Source of the DNA: Oceanobacillus sp. FSL K6-2867
GTDB lineage: Bacteria > Bacillota > Bacilli > Bacillales > Amphibacillaceae
Assembly (NCBI RefSeq): GCF_037963145.1
Contig: NZ_CP150144.1
Location: 1,736,001 to 1,800,000, forward strand
DNA length: 64,000 nucleotides
Direction of reading: 5' to 3'
In this document: positions 1 through 9,375 of the stretch, in pieces
Layout: the number at the start of each line of letters is the position of its first letter
Numbering within the stretch: position 1 is the stretch's first letter
The notes under the pieces: model-generated
What the model saw: only the letters and a program-made list of their open reading frames with translations
Databases searched by the model: none
Told to the model about the DNA's origin: nothing
Translations under genes and position numbers: made by a program

Positions 1-1
1 G

Positions 2-1024
2 CTCCTTCAGGTTGACACGAATGAAGTGATTGTGGGTGGCAACTCCAGTCTTAGCTTAATGCATGATACAATTTCCAGAGCATTGCTTAAAGGCGTTGTC
101 GGTAGTGATGCTCCCTGGGTCAAAGCACCTAAGGTTAAGTTTTTATGTCCAAGTCCTGGGTATGATAGACATTTTGCCATCTGTGAAATGTATGACATTG
201 AAATGATAACAATTGATATGCTGAGTGATGGTCCAGATATGGATCAGGTGGAAAAACTTGTTCGTAATGATGATACGATAAAAGGTATTTGGTGTGTACC
301 AAAATACAGTAATCCTGAAGGAACAACATACAGTGATGAGGTTGTCGATCGTCTTGCTAACATGGAAACAAAAGCAAAAGACTTTCGTATTTTCTGGGAT
401 GATGCCTACACCGTCCATCATCTGACAGATAACCCACCGGTCCTAAAAAATATCCTGAAGGCTTGTAAAGACGCCGGAAACCCAAACCGTGTCTTTATCT
501 TTGCTTCAACATCTAAAGTAACTTTCCCTGGGTCAGGTGTTGCTGTAATGGCTGCAAGTGAAGAAAATATCGGCTTTACCAAAAAACTGCTAGGTGTACA
601 GACGATCGGGGCAGATAAAATAAATCAATTACGCCATGTACGTTTCTTAAAAGATGCAGAGAACGTGAAGCTTCATATGAAAAAACATGCTGAAATTATT
701 AAACCTAAATTTGACCTGGTGTTAAATAAACTGGAATCAGAGCTGGGTAAAGAAGGAATTGCTTCATGGAGCAAGCCTGAAGGCGGCTATTTTATTAGCT
801 TAAATACACTTGATGGCTGTGCTGCAGAGGTAGTGAAACTTGCATCCGATGCTGGGGTTACACTAACAGGTGCTGGGGCAACCTATCCATATGGAAAAGA
901 CCCAAGGGATCGAAATATTCGAATCGCACCTACCTTCCCAGGCCTGACAGAACTAGAAGCTGCTATGGACGTATTTTGTCTCTGCGTGAAATTAGCAAGT
1001 ATTAAAAAACGACTAGGACAGTGA
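2..1024 (+). CDS. Aminotransferase, MocR/AspT-like class I fold (5' end outside window)
   Basis: The reading frame is open from the first bases, so the gene starts upstream of the window; the GTG at base 26 is internal. The visible part has the PLP-enzyme layout: VGGNSSLSLMHD early on, SNPEGTTYS (substrate/PLP loop), FWDDAY (Asp that pairs with the pyridine nitrogen) and STSKVTFPGSG near base 515, whose Lys should form the Schiff base. It ends with KPEGGYFISL and RIAPTFP, carrying the substrate carboxylate Arg. This order matches the family containing corynebacterial AspT (putative aspartate or broad-specificity aminotransferases of about 425 residues). Substrate is inferred only. A strong terminator follows directly, so this is the last gene of its unit. 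Confidence 0.9.
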   Translation, partial: LLQVDTNEVIVGGNSSLSLMHDTISRALLKGVVGSDAPWVKAPKVKFLCPSPGYDRHFAICEMYDIEMITIDMLSDGPDMDQVEKLVRNDDTIKGIWCVPKYSNPEGTTYSDEVVDRLANMETKAKDFRIFWDDAYTVHHLTDNPPVLKNILKACKDAGNPNRVFIFASTSKVTFPGSGVAVMAASEENIGFTKKLLGVQTIGADKINQLRHVRFLKDAENVKLHMKKHAEIIKPKFDLVLNKLESELGKEGIASWSKPEGGYFISLNTLDGCAAEVVKLASDAGVTLTGAGATYPYGKDPRDRNIRIAPTFPGLTELEAAMDVFCLCVKLASIKKRLGQ

Positions 1025-1030
1025 AACCAA

Positions 1031-1066
1031 AGAAAGCCATCCTTTTAAAAGGATGGCTTTCTTTTT
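1031..1066 (+). terminator. Rho-independent terminator of the aminotransferase gene
   Basis: A 12-bp perfect stem (AGAAAGCCATCC / GGATGGCTTTCT) with an 8-base loop is followed by a T-rich tract. It starts seven bases after the stop codon. Confidence 0.9.
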
Positions 1067-1076
1067 CTATACCTGA

Positions 1077-1928
1077 TTAAAACAAACCGAGCTGCCTTGG
1101 AGCAAGCCCCTCGTATTCAATACCTAGCATGGCTTGAAACTCTTTTGCATTGCCAGCTGCATCCCCACCCGAATTATTGTTAAATAAAATAATGATATCT
1201 TTTGAACTTTTGGCAAGCTTTCGCACACGTTCTTTCCACTCCAACAACTCGTTCTCGTTGTATTTATATAAATAACGAACATCACGCCAGTTTGTGTCGG
1301 CATTTTTCGGCTTTGTCCATCCATGAATGTTCCTGCCGTGCATTCGAATCAATGTCATATTGGGATCAGTAGCTGCTGGAACGATTGGAATGGAGCCATC
1401 TCCAGCTTGCGGTTCATCAGCAATAGCGTGAATCCAACCGTGATTCTCCATAAATTCAAGTGTACTCGAGCGATACGGTTCACGAAACCAAGACTGATTT
1501 CTAAATTCAAGCGCTATCGGAATATCTCCCATCATTTGCTTACAATATCGTAAGTAGTTCACATTTTCTTTCCTGCAATCAAACCAAGGCGGAAATTGAA
1601 ATAAGACCATTGCTAGCTTATTGGCTTTCCGATAAGGTTTTAATGAATCGATAAACGCTTGAAACATTTCCGCTCTCGTTTCAAACGGAATATCCGTTCT
1701 TTGATGACCTGTCATACCTTGATATGCCTTCACCACAAAGCGAAAGTTTTCCGGTGTTTCACTTACCCATTTGGAAGCATTACTTACAGGCTGCACGGCA
1801 TAAAAGGACGCATCCACTTCAACTGTCAGAAAATGACTACTATATTCAGCTAATTTATCCTTTGACTTCATTTGAGGCGGGTACAGTGCGTGATGATCTC
1901 CCCACCCTGTTAAACCTATGTATATCAT
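1077..1928 (-). CDS. DUF72 domain protein (YunF-like)
   Basis: About 283 residues of the DUF72 family, a TIM-barrel fold of unknown biochemical role. The N-terminus MIYIGLTGWGDH is the family signature, and LAMVLFQFPPWF, ALEFRNQSWF and the late IRMHGRNIHGW match its conserved blocks. The frame stays open to 2027, but I place the start at 1928: the signature Met is there, a TAGGAGGG SD lies upstream, and the longer version adds a non-conserved 33-residue tail that would run into the next gene. It follows the methyltransferase gene on the same strand and may be cotranscribed. No substrate can be assigned. Confidence 0.88.
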   Translation of the reverse strand: MIYIGLTGWGDHHALYPPQMKSKDKLAEYSSHFLTVEVDASFYAVQPVSNASKWVSETPENFRFVVKAYQGMTGHQRTDIPFETRAEMFQAFIDSLKPYRKANKLAMVLFQFPPWFDCRKENVNYLRYCKQMMGDIPIALEFRNQSWFREPYRSSTLEFMENHGWIHAIADEPQAGDGSIPIVPAATDPNMTLIRMHGRNIHGWTKPKNADTNWRDVRYLYKYNENELLEWKERVRKLAKSSKDIIILFNNNSGGDAAGNAKEFQAMLGIEYEGLAPRQLGLF

Positions 1929-2023
1929 TAGGAACAAATCCCTCCTACCAACATGATACCATAACCATAGAATCCAGCTCGATTTTGTAATGCCCAAGTA
2001 ATCCGAAGATACGACTAAAAGCT

Positions 2024-2761
2024 TCACATCATTTTTTCAGCACTAATTAGCAAAAACATTGGCCTGCGATTTTCATCAAACATCGCTGGATTTTTTTGTA
2101 TCATTTCCTCTGTTGCGAAATTCTCTTCCACTGTTTTAATCGTAAACCCCGCATCAACTAGTGTATTTATATAGGTTGCTAGTGTACGATGATACTTTAT
2201 AACATCTTCAGTCAGAAAAGGTGTATGGCGAATTCCCTCGTGTTGATAATGATCAATCGGCCAATGCAGACGATTTCCCTGCTCATCATACCACCAATCT
2301 TGTTCCGCTCTAGCAGTAAAAACAGGATGTTCTACTGAAAAAACAAACTTTCCGCCCGATGTTAAACAATCATGAACCTTTATACAAATTGCTTTAAATG
2401 CTCTCACATAATGAAACGCAAGAGAACTAAACACAACATCAAATGAGTCTGCAGCAAAGTGAATATCTTCCATTGGAATCTGTCGGTAAGCGATATGTGG
2501 GTCATCCGTTAATTCACGAGCTCTTTGTAGCATTTTTTCTGATATATCAATACCAACTGCGGAATGAGCCTGTTCCATTCTTGCATAGCGACAATGCCAG
2601 CCAAAGCCACACCCTAAATCAAGTACACGTTTATTCTTCAATTCTGGGAGCAATTTCTTTAATAATGGCCATTCCCCTGAGCCTTCCAGTCCATTTAGGG
2701 AACGTGGCATCTTTTCATATGCTGCAAAAAAGTGAGCATCATCATATTTATTTTGTTTCAT
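2024..2761 (-). CDS. Class I SAM-dependent methyltransferase
   Basis: A 245-residue cytosolic enzyme. Motif I (RVLDLGCGFGWHCRYA, about residues 45-60) binds SAM, an acidic residue ends strand 2 in AVGIDIS, and DVVFSSLAFHYV follows as the motif IV region. It belongs to the Methyltransf_11/25 group common in Bacillaceae. The substrate is unknown; no fused specificity domain is present. The start has an SD (GGTGGAG) eight bases upstream. It is followed by the SRPBCC gene upstream on the same strand and DUF72 downstream, but nothing ties these functions together. Confidence 0.88.
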   Translation of the reverse strand: MKQNKYDDAHFFAAYEKMPRSLNGLEGSGEWPLLKKLLPELKNKRVLDLGCGFGWHCRYARMEQAHSAVGIDISEKMLQRARELTDDPHIAYRQIPMEDIHFAADSFDVVFSSLAFHYVRAFKAICIKVHDCLTSGGKFVFSVEHPVFTARAEQDWWYDEQGNRLHWPIDHYQHEGIRHTPFLTEDVIKYHRTLATYINTLVDAGFTIKTVEENFATEEMIQKNPAMFDENRRPMFLLISAEKMM

Positions 2762-2789
2762 AACCTATTCTCCACCCGACTTTCGATAC

Positions 2790-3263
2790 TTATAAATCGA
2801 ATGTTTCCATATAATTCTCACGTAACGATGCGGCATTATCCAGCCATTCGACCGGCTTTCCTTCTATAATCATTCCTAAAACATCCAGACAACGATGCCA
2901 TCCAGCAGCAACAGAAGCACTCATAGAAGCATCGTCAAATATGTGTTCAAACAGCAAGCGACAACCATCACCTTCAGTATTCAATTCAATAGAAAGTAAG
3001 TCATCGATCTCACGGAAGGCAAAGAAATGAGGTGGATTATATTTTATTATTATTGCTTCGTAAGTCGTTCCTTCACCATCATTGAAGTAAATCTTCCCAT
3101 CTATTCGCAAGTCCATCTCCCCTGTTGCAAATGGGTACCACTGTGTAAAATATTGGGGCTGCGTTACCATATCCCAAACTTTTTCAACCGAATAAGCATA
3201 ATCATGTTCAAATCTTAATTTATATCGTTCATCTACTTTATGTAGAGTCCCATATGAATGCAT
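2790..3263 (-). CDS. SRPBCC/AHSA1-like ligand-binding protein
   Basis: A 157-residue protein with the START/AHSA1 layout: an N-terminal strand, then YSVEKVWDMVTQPQYFTQWYP (helix 1 and the W/P signature), beta strands with DLRIDGKIYF, and a long C-terminal helix starting near DDASMSASVAAGWHRCLDVL. Such proteins bind small hydrophobic ligands or act as stress-related chaperone-like factors. The ligand is unknown. The SD GAGGAGA precedes the ATG. It is 28 bases from the methyltransferase gene and probably in the same transcript. Confidence 0.82.
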   Translation of the reverse strand: MHSYGTLHKVDERYKLRFEHDYAYSVEKVWDMVTQPQYFTQWYPFATGEMDLRIDGKIYFNDGEGTTYEAIIIKYNPPHFFAFREIDDLLSIELNTEGDGCRLLFEHIFDDASMSASVAAGWHRCLDVLGMIIEGKPVEWLDNAASLRENYMETFDL

Positions 3264-3325
3264 AGCTTTCTCCTCAAATTCAAAATTTATTATAGAGATA
3301 TAATTATAGATCCAATGGATTTATT

Positions 3326-3706
3326 CTAGGTTGTACTAATTTCCCAAACGTGACCGTCGGGATCAGCAAAGTATCCTGAATAACCCCATTCATTTGCTAT
3401 TCCTTGCTTTATAACGTTACCATTAGCTAACGTTGCTCGCCTTAAAATATCGTCTACATCTTGACGACATTCTACAAAAGAACTTAGTATTAACTCATTG
3501 GAACTGGGGTTTAGATTAAGTTGACCAGTTGTAGACGCAACCTCCTCACGTGGATAGAGAACTAGCGAAAAATTTTCATCAAAAAAGAAAGCTATATGGT
3601 CCTCTCCTTTAGATACTTGATCCTCTGGCAACTGAAGGACCCCCCTATAAAAGGCCGCTGTTTTTTCAAGATGATGAACAGCTAAAGTTATAATATTGAT
3701 TTTCAC
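3326..3706 (-). CDS. VOC family (glyoxalase/bleomycin-resistance fold) protein
   Basis: About 127 residues with paired beta-alpha-beta-beta-beta units: KINIITLAVHHLEKTAAFYRGVL opens the first unit and GYFADPDGHVWEIS closes the second. The late Glu of VWEIS fits the metal-ligand position of the fold. The frame is open to 3793, but the upstream 29 residues are basic and unlike the family. A GTG at 3706 with GGGGG upstream is the better start; 3793 (ATG) is the alternative. Enzymatic role is unknown; related single-domain VOC proteins include dioxygenases, lyases and drug-binding proteins. Confidence 0.8.
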   Translation of the reverse strand: MKINIITLAVHHLEKTAAFYRGVLQLPEDQVSKGEDHIAFFFDENFSLVLYPREEVASTTGQLNLNPSSNELILSSFVECRQDVDDILRRATLANGNVIKQGIANEWGYSGYFADPDGHVWEISTT

Positions 3707-3872
3707 TTTTGGCACCCCCGAATCAGACTTATTATCGCTCTTAACAATAAATTTTAACACAAATTTTTCCGACCAACGCACCAAATTATTCAAAGCTAAT
3801 CTATTACAGATATGACAAGATCATATCTAATAATCTAACCAGTGTTTCTTTACAGACTAAAAATTTTCCTTA

Positions 3873-3915
3873 GATAAAAAGGAATTGTGGGCATCAATCA
3901 AAATGCCACAATTCC
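3873..3915 (-). terminator. Terminator of the chemoreceptor gene
   Basis: Inverted repeat GGAATTGTGGgCAT / ATGCCACAATTCC, followed on the minus strand by TTTTTATC. It lies about 65 bases beyond the chemoreceptor stop codon. Confidence 0.8.
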
Positions 3916-3981
3916 TATTATCAAACCTTATAAGTACTTAACTCAATGAAAATTACAATCTTAAGCGTCACAGTTGCTGAC

Positions 3982-5676
3982 TTAAAGCTTAAATCTCCTT
4001 ACTAATCCATTTAACTCTTCAGCAAGCTGCGCTAATTGCTCAGAGCTTCCTGCCACCTCTTCCATAGAGCTGCTGGTTTGTTGTGTTGAAGCAGAAGTTT
4101 GCTCAACACCAGCTGCTGCTTCTTCGGAAATTGAAGCTATTTCTTCAACCGATCCGTTCATCTTCTGGCTATTGACTGCAATATCAGCTAGGTTATCGGA
4201 CACTAAGTTAATACTATCCACCATCTTAGATACGGAATCACTAATCTCATGGAAGGTTTCCCCGGTAATTTTGATTTGACTTGTCCCCTGTTCAACTTCC
4301 GTATATCCATCCTTTAATGATTCTACGACAAGACTTGATTCATTTTGAATGTTGGAAACAATGCCAGTAATATCCGTAACAGAAACAGAAACTTGTTCTG
4401 CAAGCTTCCTTACTTCATCGGCTACAACAGCAAATCCTTTACCATGTTCGCCCGCTCTTGCTGCTTCAATCGCTGCATTTAATGCAAGTAGATTTGTTTG
4501 GTCAGCGATATCTCGGATTACAGAAACAAGCTGTGATATTTCTTGAGATTGTTCATCTAATCCCTCTACCTTCGTAACCGCACCTTGTACAATTTGATCA
4601 ATTTTAGCCATTTGCTCGGTGGAAGAGGTCATTAATTCGCTCCCTTTAGATGTCATTCCAAGCACTTCATTTGAATACCGCTGCACACGTCCACCATTAT
4701 CATGTGCTTCATCTACCTTAACCGCAAATGTACCCATAATCGATGCTAAATCACTAGCGCTGTTTGCCTGTGTCTCTGATCCTGTCGCCAGCTCTTGCAT
4801 CGTAGTAGCTATCTGCTCGGAACCGGATTTTACTTCGTTCGCTGCCTGTGTTAATTCTTCACTTTGACTTGTAACAGTCTCAGACACTACATTTATTTGC
4901 GTGAGTAAATCGCGTGTATTGATAGCCATCTCATTGGTAGCTTTAACTAACTGCCCAACTTCATCTCTAGCATTTGTTCGCAGTACTTCTTGGCTTAAAT
5001 CTCCATTTGCAATAAGCTTCATTCGCTCCATAACTGTTTTGATTGGTTTTGAAATTATACCCGCTGTAACAAATGCCGCTCCAATACTGAGCACAACGAT
5101 TAACACAGAAGTAATAACGACAATTGTTTGTGTTTGTTCGCCATTTAAAATAATTTCCTCGCCAAGCTGGTTAATGTCATCTTCAGAGCTTTGTGCCAGC
5201 TCCTCATATCCAGCCATGATTTCACGTACAACAGGGGTTAATGCATTCAGATTCTCTGTAGCCAGCTCTGCATCCCCGCTGTCATATACATTAAATACAT
5301 CCTCATCAATCGCTGTCCGCCATGCAACAGTTTTATCAATTAAATCATCAAACTCTTCCGTAACCCCAACACTTCTGGCTAGATTCTCAAATTTGATGCC
5401 CTGCTCCGTATATGCAGCAAAGCGATCTTTAAAATCACTTTCTCCGCTCAGTACGAAGCCGCGAGCAGTAGAAATCCGATTAGCCATTGTTGTTTCCATT
5501 CCCATATTTGCAATTAATTTCTGAACCTCATTTTCGATAATATCTGTTGTATTCCTATTTATCTCTTTAACTGCCATGTAATTGTACACACCTAATACAA
5601 TGACTAGTAAAATAACAAACGAAAATGCAAATATGATTTTATGTTTAATACTCTTGAAGTTTAAAATCTCTTTCAT
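3982..5676 (-). CDS. Methyl-accepting chemotaxis protein
   Basis: A membrane chemoreceptor of 564 residues. A transmembrane helix near residues 12-32 is followed by an extracellular four-helix-bundle sensor region (about 33-180), a second membrane helix ([20 protein letters not shown]), a HAMP linker ([20 protein letters not shown]) and a long cytoplasmic coiled coil. The hairpin tip [20 protein letters not shown], which contacts CheA/CheW, is intact. The ATG at 5676 has AAGGAG six bases upstream; an ATG 18 bases earlier includes the SD and is less likely. The gene stands alone with its own terminator. The ligand cannot be read from sequence. No C-terminal CheR-tether pentapeptide is seen. 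Confidence 0.93.
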   Translation of the reverse strand: MKEILNFKSIKHKIIFAFSFVILLVIVLGVYNYMAVKEINRNTTDIIENEVQKLIANMGMETTMANRISTARGFVLSGESDFKDRFAAYTEQGIKFENLARSVGVTEEFDDLIDKTVAWRTAIDEDVFNVYDSGDAELATENLNALTPVVREIMAGYEELAQSSEDDINQLGEEIILNGEQTQTIVVITSVLIVVLSIGAAFVTAGIISKPIKTVMERMKLIANGDLSQEVLRTNARDEVGQLVKATNEMAINTRDLLTQINVVSETVTSQSEELTQAANEVKSGSEQIATTMQELATGSETQANSASDLASIMGTFAVKVDEAHDNGGRVQRYSNEVLGMTSKGSELMTSSTEQMAKIDQIVQGAVTKVEGLDEQSQEISQLVSVIRDIADQTNLLALNAAIEAARAGEHGKGFAVVADEVRKLAEQVSVSVTDITGIVSNIQNESSLVVESLKDGYTEVEQGTSQIKITGETFHEISDSVSKMVDSINLVSDNLADIAVNSQKMNGSVEEIASISEEAAAGVEQTSASTQQTSSSMEEVAGSSEQLAQLAEELNGLVRRFKL

Positions 5677-6336
5677 TTTTTTCTCCTTTACCATTTAATA
5701 GATTAATAATATAGCTACTTTCCTCAATCTGTACCACAGCTATTAATACCTATATTGTCTATTCAAAGGGACTTCTAACTGAATTAGATTCAGAAAGTCA
5801 CACAGCCTAAAAGCCCTTCAGACTAAAATTACAACACTTCTCATGCTGAAGATTGAATTTTATTAGAATAGTACCCTCCTTCAAACAATCTTCTTTATGA
5901 CTCTATTCTTCAGCAAGAGCTCACGTTCGTTGATAACACAACAATTAAAAATGGCTATTCACTATACAGGAATACCCATTTTAAAAATCCATTTATATAT
6001 CCAATGCTATTGCTTCATCGTTATACTTCGAACTTATAGATATACATTTACCAAGAGGAATAACAGTGCCTATCTTTTATATCGGTCTATCTATCCATTT
6101 TTTAAAGAAAAGAGATAAAAAACGCCGCTTTAATCCTATACATTTTTAACCATGCCTACTAAAGGCCTCTCGCATTTACCAGCTGAGCTTTTTAAACTTG
6201 CTCTCCATTCGGTTTAAAAACGGATGAGCGTGAGTGAATAATACGTTAGAAAACCAAAATATCAACTAGACGGATACACATTTTCGCTGACCTGCATATA
6301 CTGCTATGGGCTTCGAGAAAAAAGGAGTGTTGAACA
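5677..6336. other. Gene-less interval between chemoreceptor and DUF2642 gene
   Basis: About 660 bases with no convincing gene. The one moderately long plus-strand frame here lacks an SD and reads as random AT-rich sequence. It should hold the chemoreceptor promoter and that of the DUF2642-catalase pair. A CATATACT element at 6295-6302 resembles a sporulation sigma-E type -10, but I could not match a good -35, so it is only a weak hint. Confidence 0.5.
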
Positions 6337-6549
6337 ATGAATGAAAAATGGAATCTTAGTGATCCGTATGTTTATCAAGCTTTAACAGGGTTTCAAAATA
6401 AATCACTTGCCGTTCAAACGACACACGGCTCTGTACGAGGTATATTGAAGAAGGTGATGCCAGATCATATTGTAATCCATATGGGAGGATCACCATTTTA
6501 TGTTCGTACAGCTCAAATAATTTGGTTTCAGCAATTAAAGGGAGAATAA
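6337..6549 (+). CDS. DUF2642 small protein (YuzF-like)
   Basis: A 70-residue protein whose core, FQNKSLAVQTTHGSVRG followed by MPDHIVIHMGGSPFYVRTAQIIWFQ, matches the DUF2642 small beta-barrel family. In Bacillaceae these are often spore-associated proteins of unknown role. An AAAAGGAG SD precedes the ATG. It lies 63 bases upstream of the manganese catalase gene on the same strand. Since a Mn-catalase homologue (CotJC) is a coat protein in Bacillus, a shared spore role for this pair is plausible; that is inference. Confidence 0.8.
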   Translation: MNEKWNLSDPYVYQALTGFQNKSLAVQTTHGSVRGILKKVMPDHIVIHMGGSPFYVRTAQIIWFQQLKGE

Positions 6550-6612
6550 GCCAAGCACCCTCCATCATATGATGACAATGGTTATTATCTATGGATGGAG
6601 GCGCAAAAACTA

Positions 6613-7503
6613 ATGATGAAACGTGTGAATAAAATCGCCATTGAACTACCCATTCCAGAACATGGCGATATGAATGCTGCAGCAGCTGTTCAGGAATTAA
6701 TGGGAGGCAAATTCGGCGAAATGTCCACCTTAAACAATTACATGTTCCAATCCTTTAATTTCCGTGGTAAAAAAAAGCTAAAGCCCTTTTATGATTTAAT
6801 CGCAAGTATTACAGCGGAGGAATTTGGTCATGTTGAACTAGTAGCTAATGCTATTAATCTACTTTCTATTGGCAATACTGTACCTGGCGACCCTGACACC
6901 GCCCCACTGCAAAATGGAAAGGATGCACGTTATTCAACGCATTTTACCACCACAGCTCAAACAGCTTATCCAGGTGATGGGATGGGCAGGCCGTGGAATG
7001 GATCTTATGTAAATAACAGTGGTACTCTCGTTGAAGATCTTCTTGCCAATTATTTATTGGAAATCGGAGCAAGAAATCATAAAATGCGTGTTTACGAAAT
7101 GACAACTCATCCAACCGCCTTAGAAATGATTGGTTACCTACTCGTTCGCGGAGGAACGCACGTCATTGCTTATGCAAAAGCAATCGAAGTAGCTACAGGT
7201 GTAGAAGTAGGTAAGATGCTGCCTGTTCCAAGTTTGGATAATAATCAGTTTGACTACGCAAGGAAGTTCATGGATCGAGGATTGTTTAATGTGTTGTATA
7301 CATGGGGAGAACCAGAATATCGGGACATCAACCAAATATGGAAAGGGGCAAACCCTGAGACTGGTGATCCACTGCACGTAATTGATGGAATGCCTGAGGG
7401 TGCAGCAGTTCCCGATTTACCAGAGCTTCCAGAGCAATTTGCACCAGGGATTGATCGTGATGACTACCACCGTATTTTAAAACGCTTAAAGAGTAATATG
7501 TGA
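6613..7503 (+). CDS. Manganese catalase (YdbD/CotJC family)
   Basis: A 296-residue di-manganese catalase (2 H2O2 to O2 and water). The ferritin-like bundle is clear: IELPIPEHGDMNAAAAVQEL, GKFGEMSTLNNYMFQSFNFRG, then TAEEFGHVELV with the Glu/His Mn ligands and, later, NYLLEIGARNHKMRVYEMT and GGTHVIAYAKA with a further ligand His. The start at 6613 matches family N-termini (M-x-KRV) and has GGAGG 11 bases upstream; the in-frame ATG at 6595 overlaps that SD and is rejected. Length is near other long YdbD-type members. It follows the DUF2642 gene and has its own terminator. It is heme-independent, unlike the two other catalases in this window. Confidence 0.95.
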   Translation: MMKRVNKIAIELPIPEHGDMNAAAAVQELMGGKFGEMSTLNNYMFQSFNFRGKKKLKPFYDLIASITAEEFGHVELVANAINLLSIGNTVPGDPDTAPLQNGKDARYSTHFTTTAQTAYPGDGMGRPWNGSYVNNSGTLVEDLLANYLLEIGARNHKMRVYEMTTHPTALEMIGYLLVRGGTHVIAYAKAIEVATGVEVGKMLPVPSLDNNQFDYARKFMDRGLFNVLYTWGEPEYRDINQIWKGANPETGDPLHVIDGMPEGAAVPDLPELPEQFAPGIDRDDYHRILKRLKSNM

Positions 7504-7608
7504 TCTTTAAAAAACTTGATTTCCGTCAAATCTTTAGATAAATCTCTGGTTGTACTTATACAGATAGAAAATTTTATACTTTCTTCTACCAAAAATAATA
7601 TAAACTAG

Positions 7609-7643
7609 TAGAGTCCTTTTAATCATTAAAAGGAACTCTTTTT
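7609..7643 (+). terminator. Terminator after manganese catalase
   Basis: Stem AGAGTcCCTTTTAAT-type / ATTAAAAGGAACTCT followed by TTTTT, about 110 bases beyond the catalase stop. Confidence 0.8.
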
Positions 7644-7697
7644 AGCGTCATTAGATAAATACACATTGTTAGCTCTAATTATTGTAGACGTTAACAA

Positions 7698-8117
7698 CTA
7701 ACATTGAGGTTGAACGGTTTTTCGATAAACAACACGCACACCCCAAATCCCGCCAAGGAGCATGGTGAGCATGCTAAATAATAGTTTCCATATAGCCATT
7801 TGCAGTAAACCAGTCACGATAAAAGGGATATGTGCTAAAAAGTAGAGAGCGATGAATAGAACGAGAGAAAGAGCAACAACTCTTCGAAGCTTTGGTGCAA
7901 AAAACGCGCTGCAAATAATAGCTAAAGCCGTGCTAATCGTGTTCAAGTAAAGGTTATAAGCAATAAAGATAAACGGATCGTTTTCATCATATAGTCCAAA
8001 TACTGGAGCCAAGCTAAATGAAAGGAATTTATTAAACAACAGGTATGTTACAAAGAAAAGGGGTATAAACAATATCCAGCGAAAGTAATTCGGTAGTTTG
8101 TCAATCAGAGACAACAT
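7698..8117 (-). CDS. Four-helix membrane protein of unknown function
   Basis: A 139-residue hydrophobic protein with about four membrane segments: WILFIPLFFVTYLLF, the IAYNLYLNTISTALAIICSAFF region, VVALSLVLFIALYFLAHIPFIV and LLFSMLTMLLGGIWG. No catalytic or transport motif is visible and I do not recognise the family. The ATG at 8117 has a GAGGTG SD six bases upstream; the ATG at 8138 lacks one. It is a single minus-strand gene between the Mn catalase and the dehydrogenase, with nothing that hints at a role. Confidence 0.65.
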   Translation of the reverse strand: MLSLIDKLPNYFRWILFIPLFFVTYLLFNKFLSFSLAPVFGLYDENDPFIFIAYNLYLNTISTALAIICSAFFAPKLRRVVALSLVLFIALYFLAHIPFIVTGLLQMAIWKLLFSMLTMLLGGIWGVRVVYRKTVQPQC

Positions 8118-8259
8118 AGCATACACCTCATTTTTCATTCTCTACAACTTCACCTTATCAAAAAGTGCAATAATTGTATAGATGGGATGTAAGGCGAAAA
8201 GCAGAAAGCCAGACATTCACGCTTGAGCTAGATGATGCCTTTGTTTTACTTATGCAATA

Positions 8260-8292
8260 GGGAAGCCGACCAATCGAACTGGTCGGCTTGGT
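8260..8292 (-). terminator. Hairpin downstream of the D-2-hydroxyacid dehydrogenase gene
   Basis: Perfect stem AAGCCGACCA / TGGTCGGCTT with a 7-base loop, directly after the dehydrogenase stop. The T-tract on the minus strand is short, so strength is uncertain. Confidence 0.6.
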
Positions 8293-8295
8293 TGT

Positions 8296-9315
8296 TTAGA
8301 CAAGAGCTATTTCAGGTAGGGGGACCTCATTTTCACAGCGGCCATACATTAAATACTCATGAAGATTATCATAAGAGATTTCAACCATATTCGTTAACGC
8401 CTCATCTGTATAAGAACCAATGTGCGGAGTGACGAGTACTCTTGGATACAAACTAATTAATTCCTCAATCACAGGGTCAGCTAGTTTCTCTCCTGTTAAT
8501 TTACGGAAGAAGAAGTCTTTTTCCCCTTCAAATACATCCGTACCATATCCACTAAGCTTATTTTCCTTAAGTGCATGTAAAATCGCTGCATGGTCTTGAA
8601 TTTCTCCTCTAGACGTATTGATTAAAACTGCACCGTCCTTCATTTTATTAATGAAAGCTTCGTTAATAAAGTGATCATTTACACCTTTAAAATGTGGAAC
8701 ATGAGCTGATACCACGTCCGATACTGCTAATACTTCATCCAGCGGAAGATACTCTACAATCCCCCTTGCAGCTTCTGATTCATAGATGTCATAAGCTACA
8801 ATACGGGCTCCTAATCCTTTAAATAGCTTAGCAGTTGTCAAACCGATTTTTCCTGTTCCTAAAATTCCAATCGTTGACTTTCTAATTTCTTTACTAAACA
8901 TCATGGCATCTACCGTAAAATCCTTTTGATTTGTTTTTGCTGTTGTATATGGGATATTACGTAAAAGGTTAATCCCAAGGTTTAATGCAAGCTCTGAAAT
9001 CGCATTTGGTGAATAAGCGGGAACACGAGCTACCTTTAATTCCAATTCAGCCGCTGCTTCAAGGTCAATGTGATTATAGCCAACTGTCCTTGTTAAAATA
9101 TAACGAATACCATACCCCGCTAATTTCGTAAGGTTTGTCCGATCTGCTTTACAGTTACCGCGAATCATTACTGCATCTGCACCTATACATTGCTCCACAT
9201 TCTCATCATTCATCAGTTCTGAAATAAGTGTTAAATCAAAGTTATATTTATTTAAGGAATTGAAAAATTCTACCTCTACGTCCCTTACACCGAAACATAC
9301 TAATTGAATTGTCAT
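8296..9315 (-). CDS. D-isomer-specific 2-hydroxyacid dehydrogenase, D-lactate dehydrogenase type
   Basis: A 339-residue NAD-dependent cytosolic enzyme. The nucleotide-binding loop is GILGTGKIGLTTAKLF; the catalytic Arg is in LINTSRGE, the Glu in the following domain, and the His in VTPHIGSYT. The order and the early VGYNHIDLEAA fit D-lactate dehydrogenase and close relatives rather than phosphoglycerate dehydrogenase (no ACT domain). The ATG at 9315 has AAGGCAGG eight bases upstream; upstream ATG codons at 9321 and 9351 are less well placed. It is 60 bases behind the AEC transporter gene and likely cotranscribed. Rex/Fnr-like sites upstream of that gene suggest expression at high NADH or low oxygen, which fits pyruvate-to-D-lactate fermentation. 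Confidence 0.88.
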   Translation of the reverse strand: MTIQLVCFGVRDVEVEFFNSLNKYNFDLTLISELMNDENVEQCIGADAVMIRGNCKADRTNLTKLAGYGIRYILTRTVGYNHIDLEAAAELELKVARVPAYSPNAISELALNLGINLLRNIPYTTAKTNQKDFTVDAMMFSKEIRKSTIGILGTGKIGLTTAKLFKGLGARIVAYDIYESEAARGIVEYLPLDEVLAVSDVVSAHVPHFKGVNDHFINEAFINKMKDGAVLINTSRGEIQDHAAILHALKENKLSGYGTDVFEGEKDFFFRKLTGEKLADPVIEELISLYPRVLVTPHIGSYTDEALTNMVEISYDNLHEYLMYGRCENEVPLPEIALV

Positions 9316-9375
9316 TTTCATTACCTGCCTTTTGGTTATATTTTTGTTCATCCAATTCTTTTTGAACAGCCTCTA

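Noticed and set aside
5897..6118. Plus-strand 73-codon frame in the chemoreceptor upstream gap
   Set aside because: No SD, no recognisable motif, and composition typical of AT-rich non-coding DNA.
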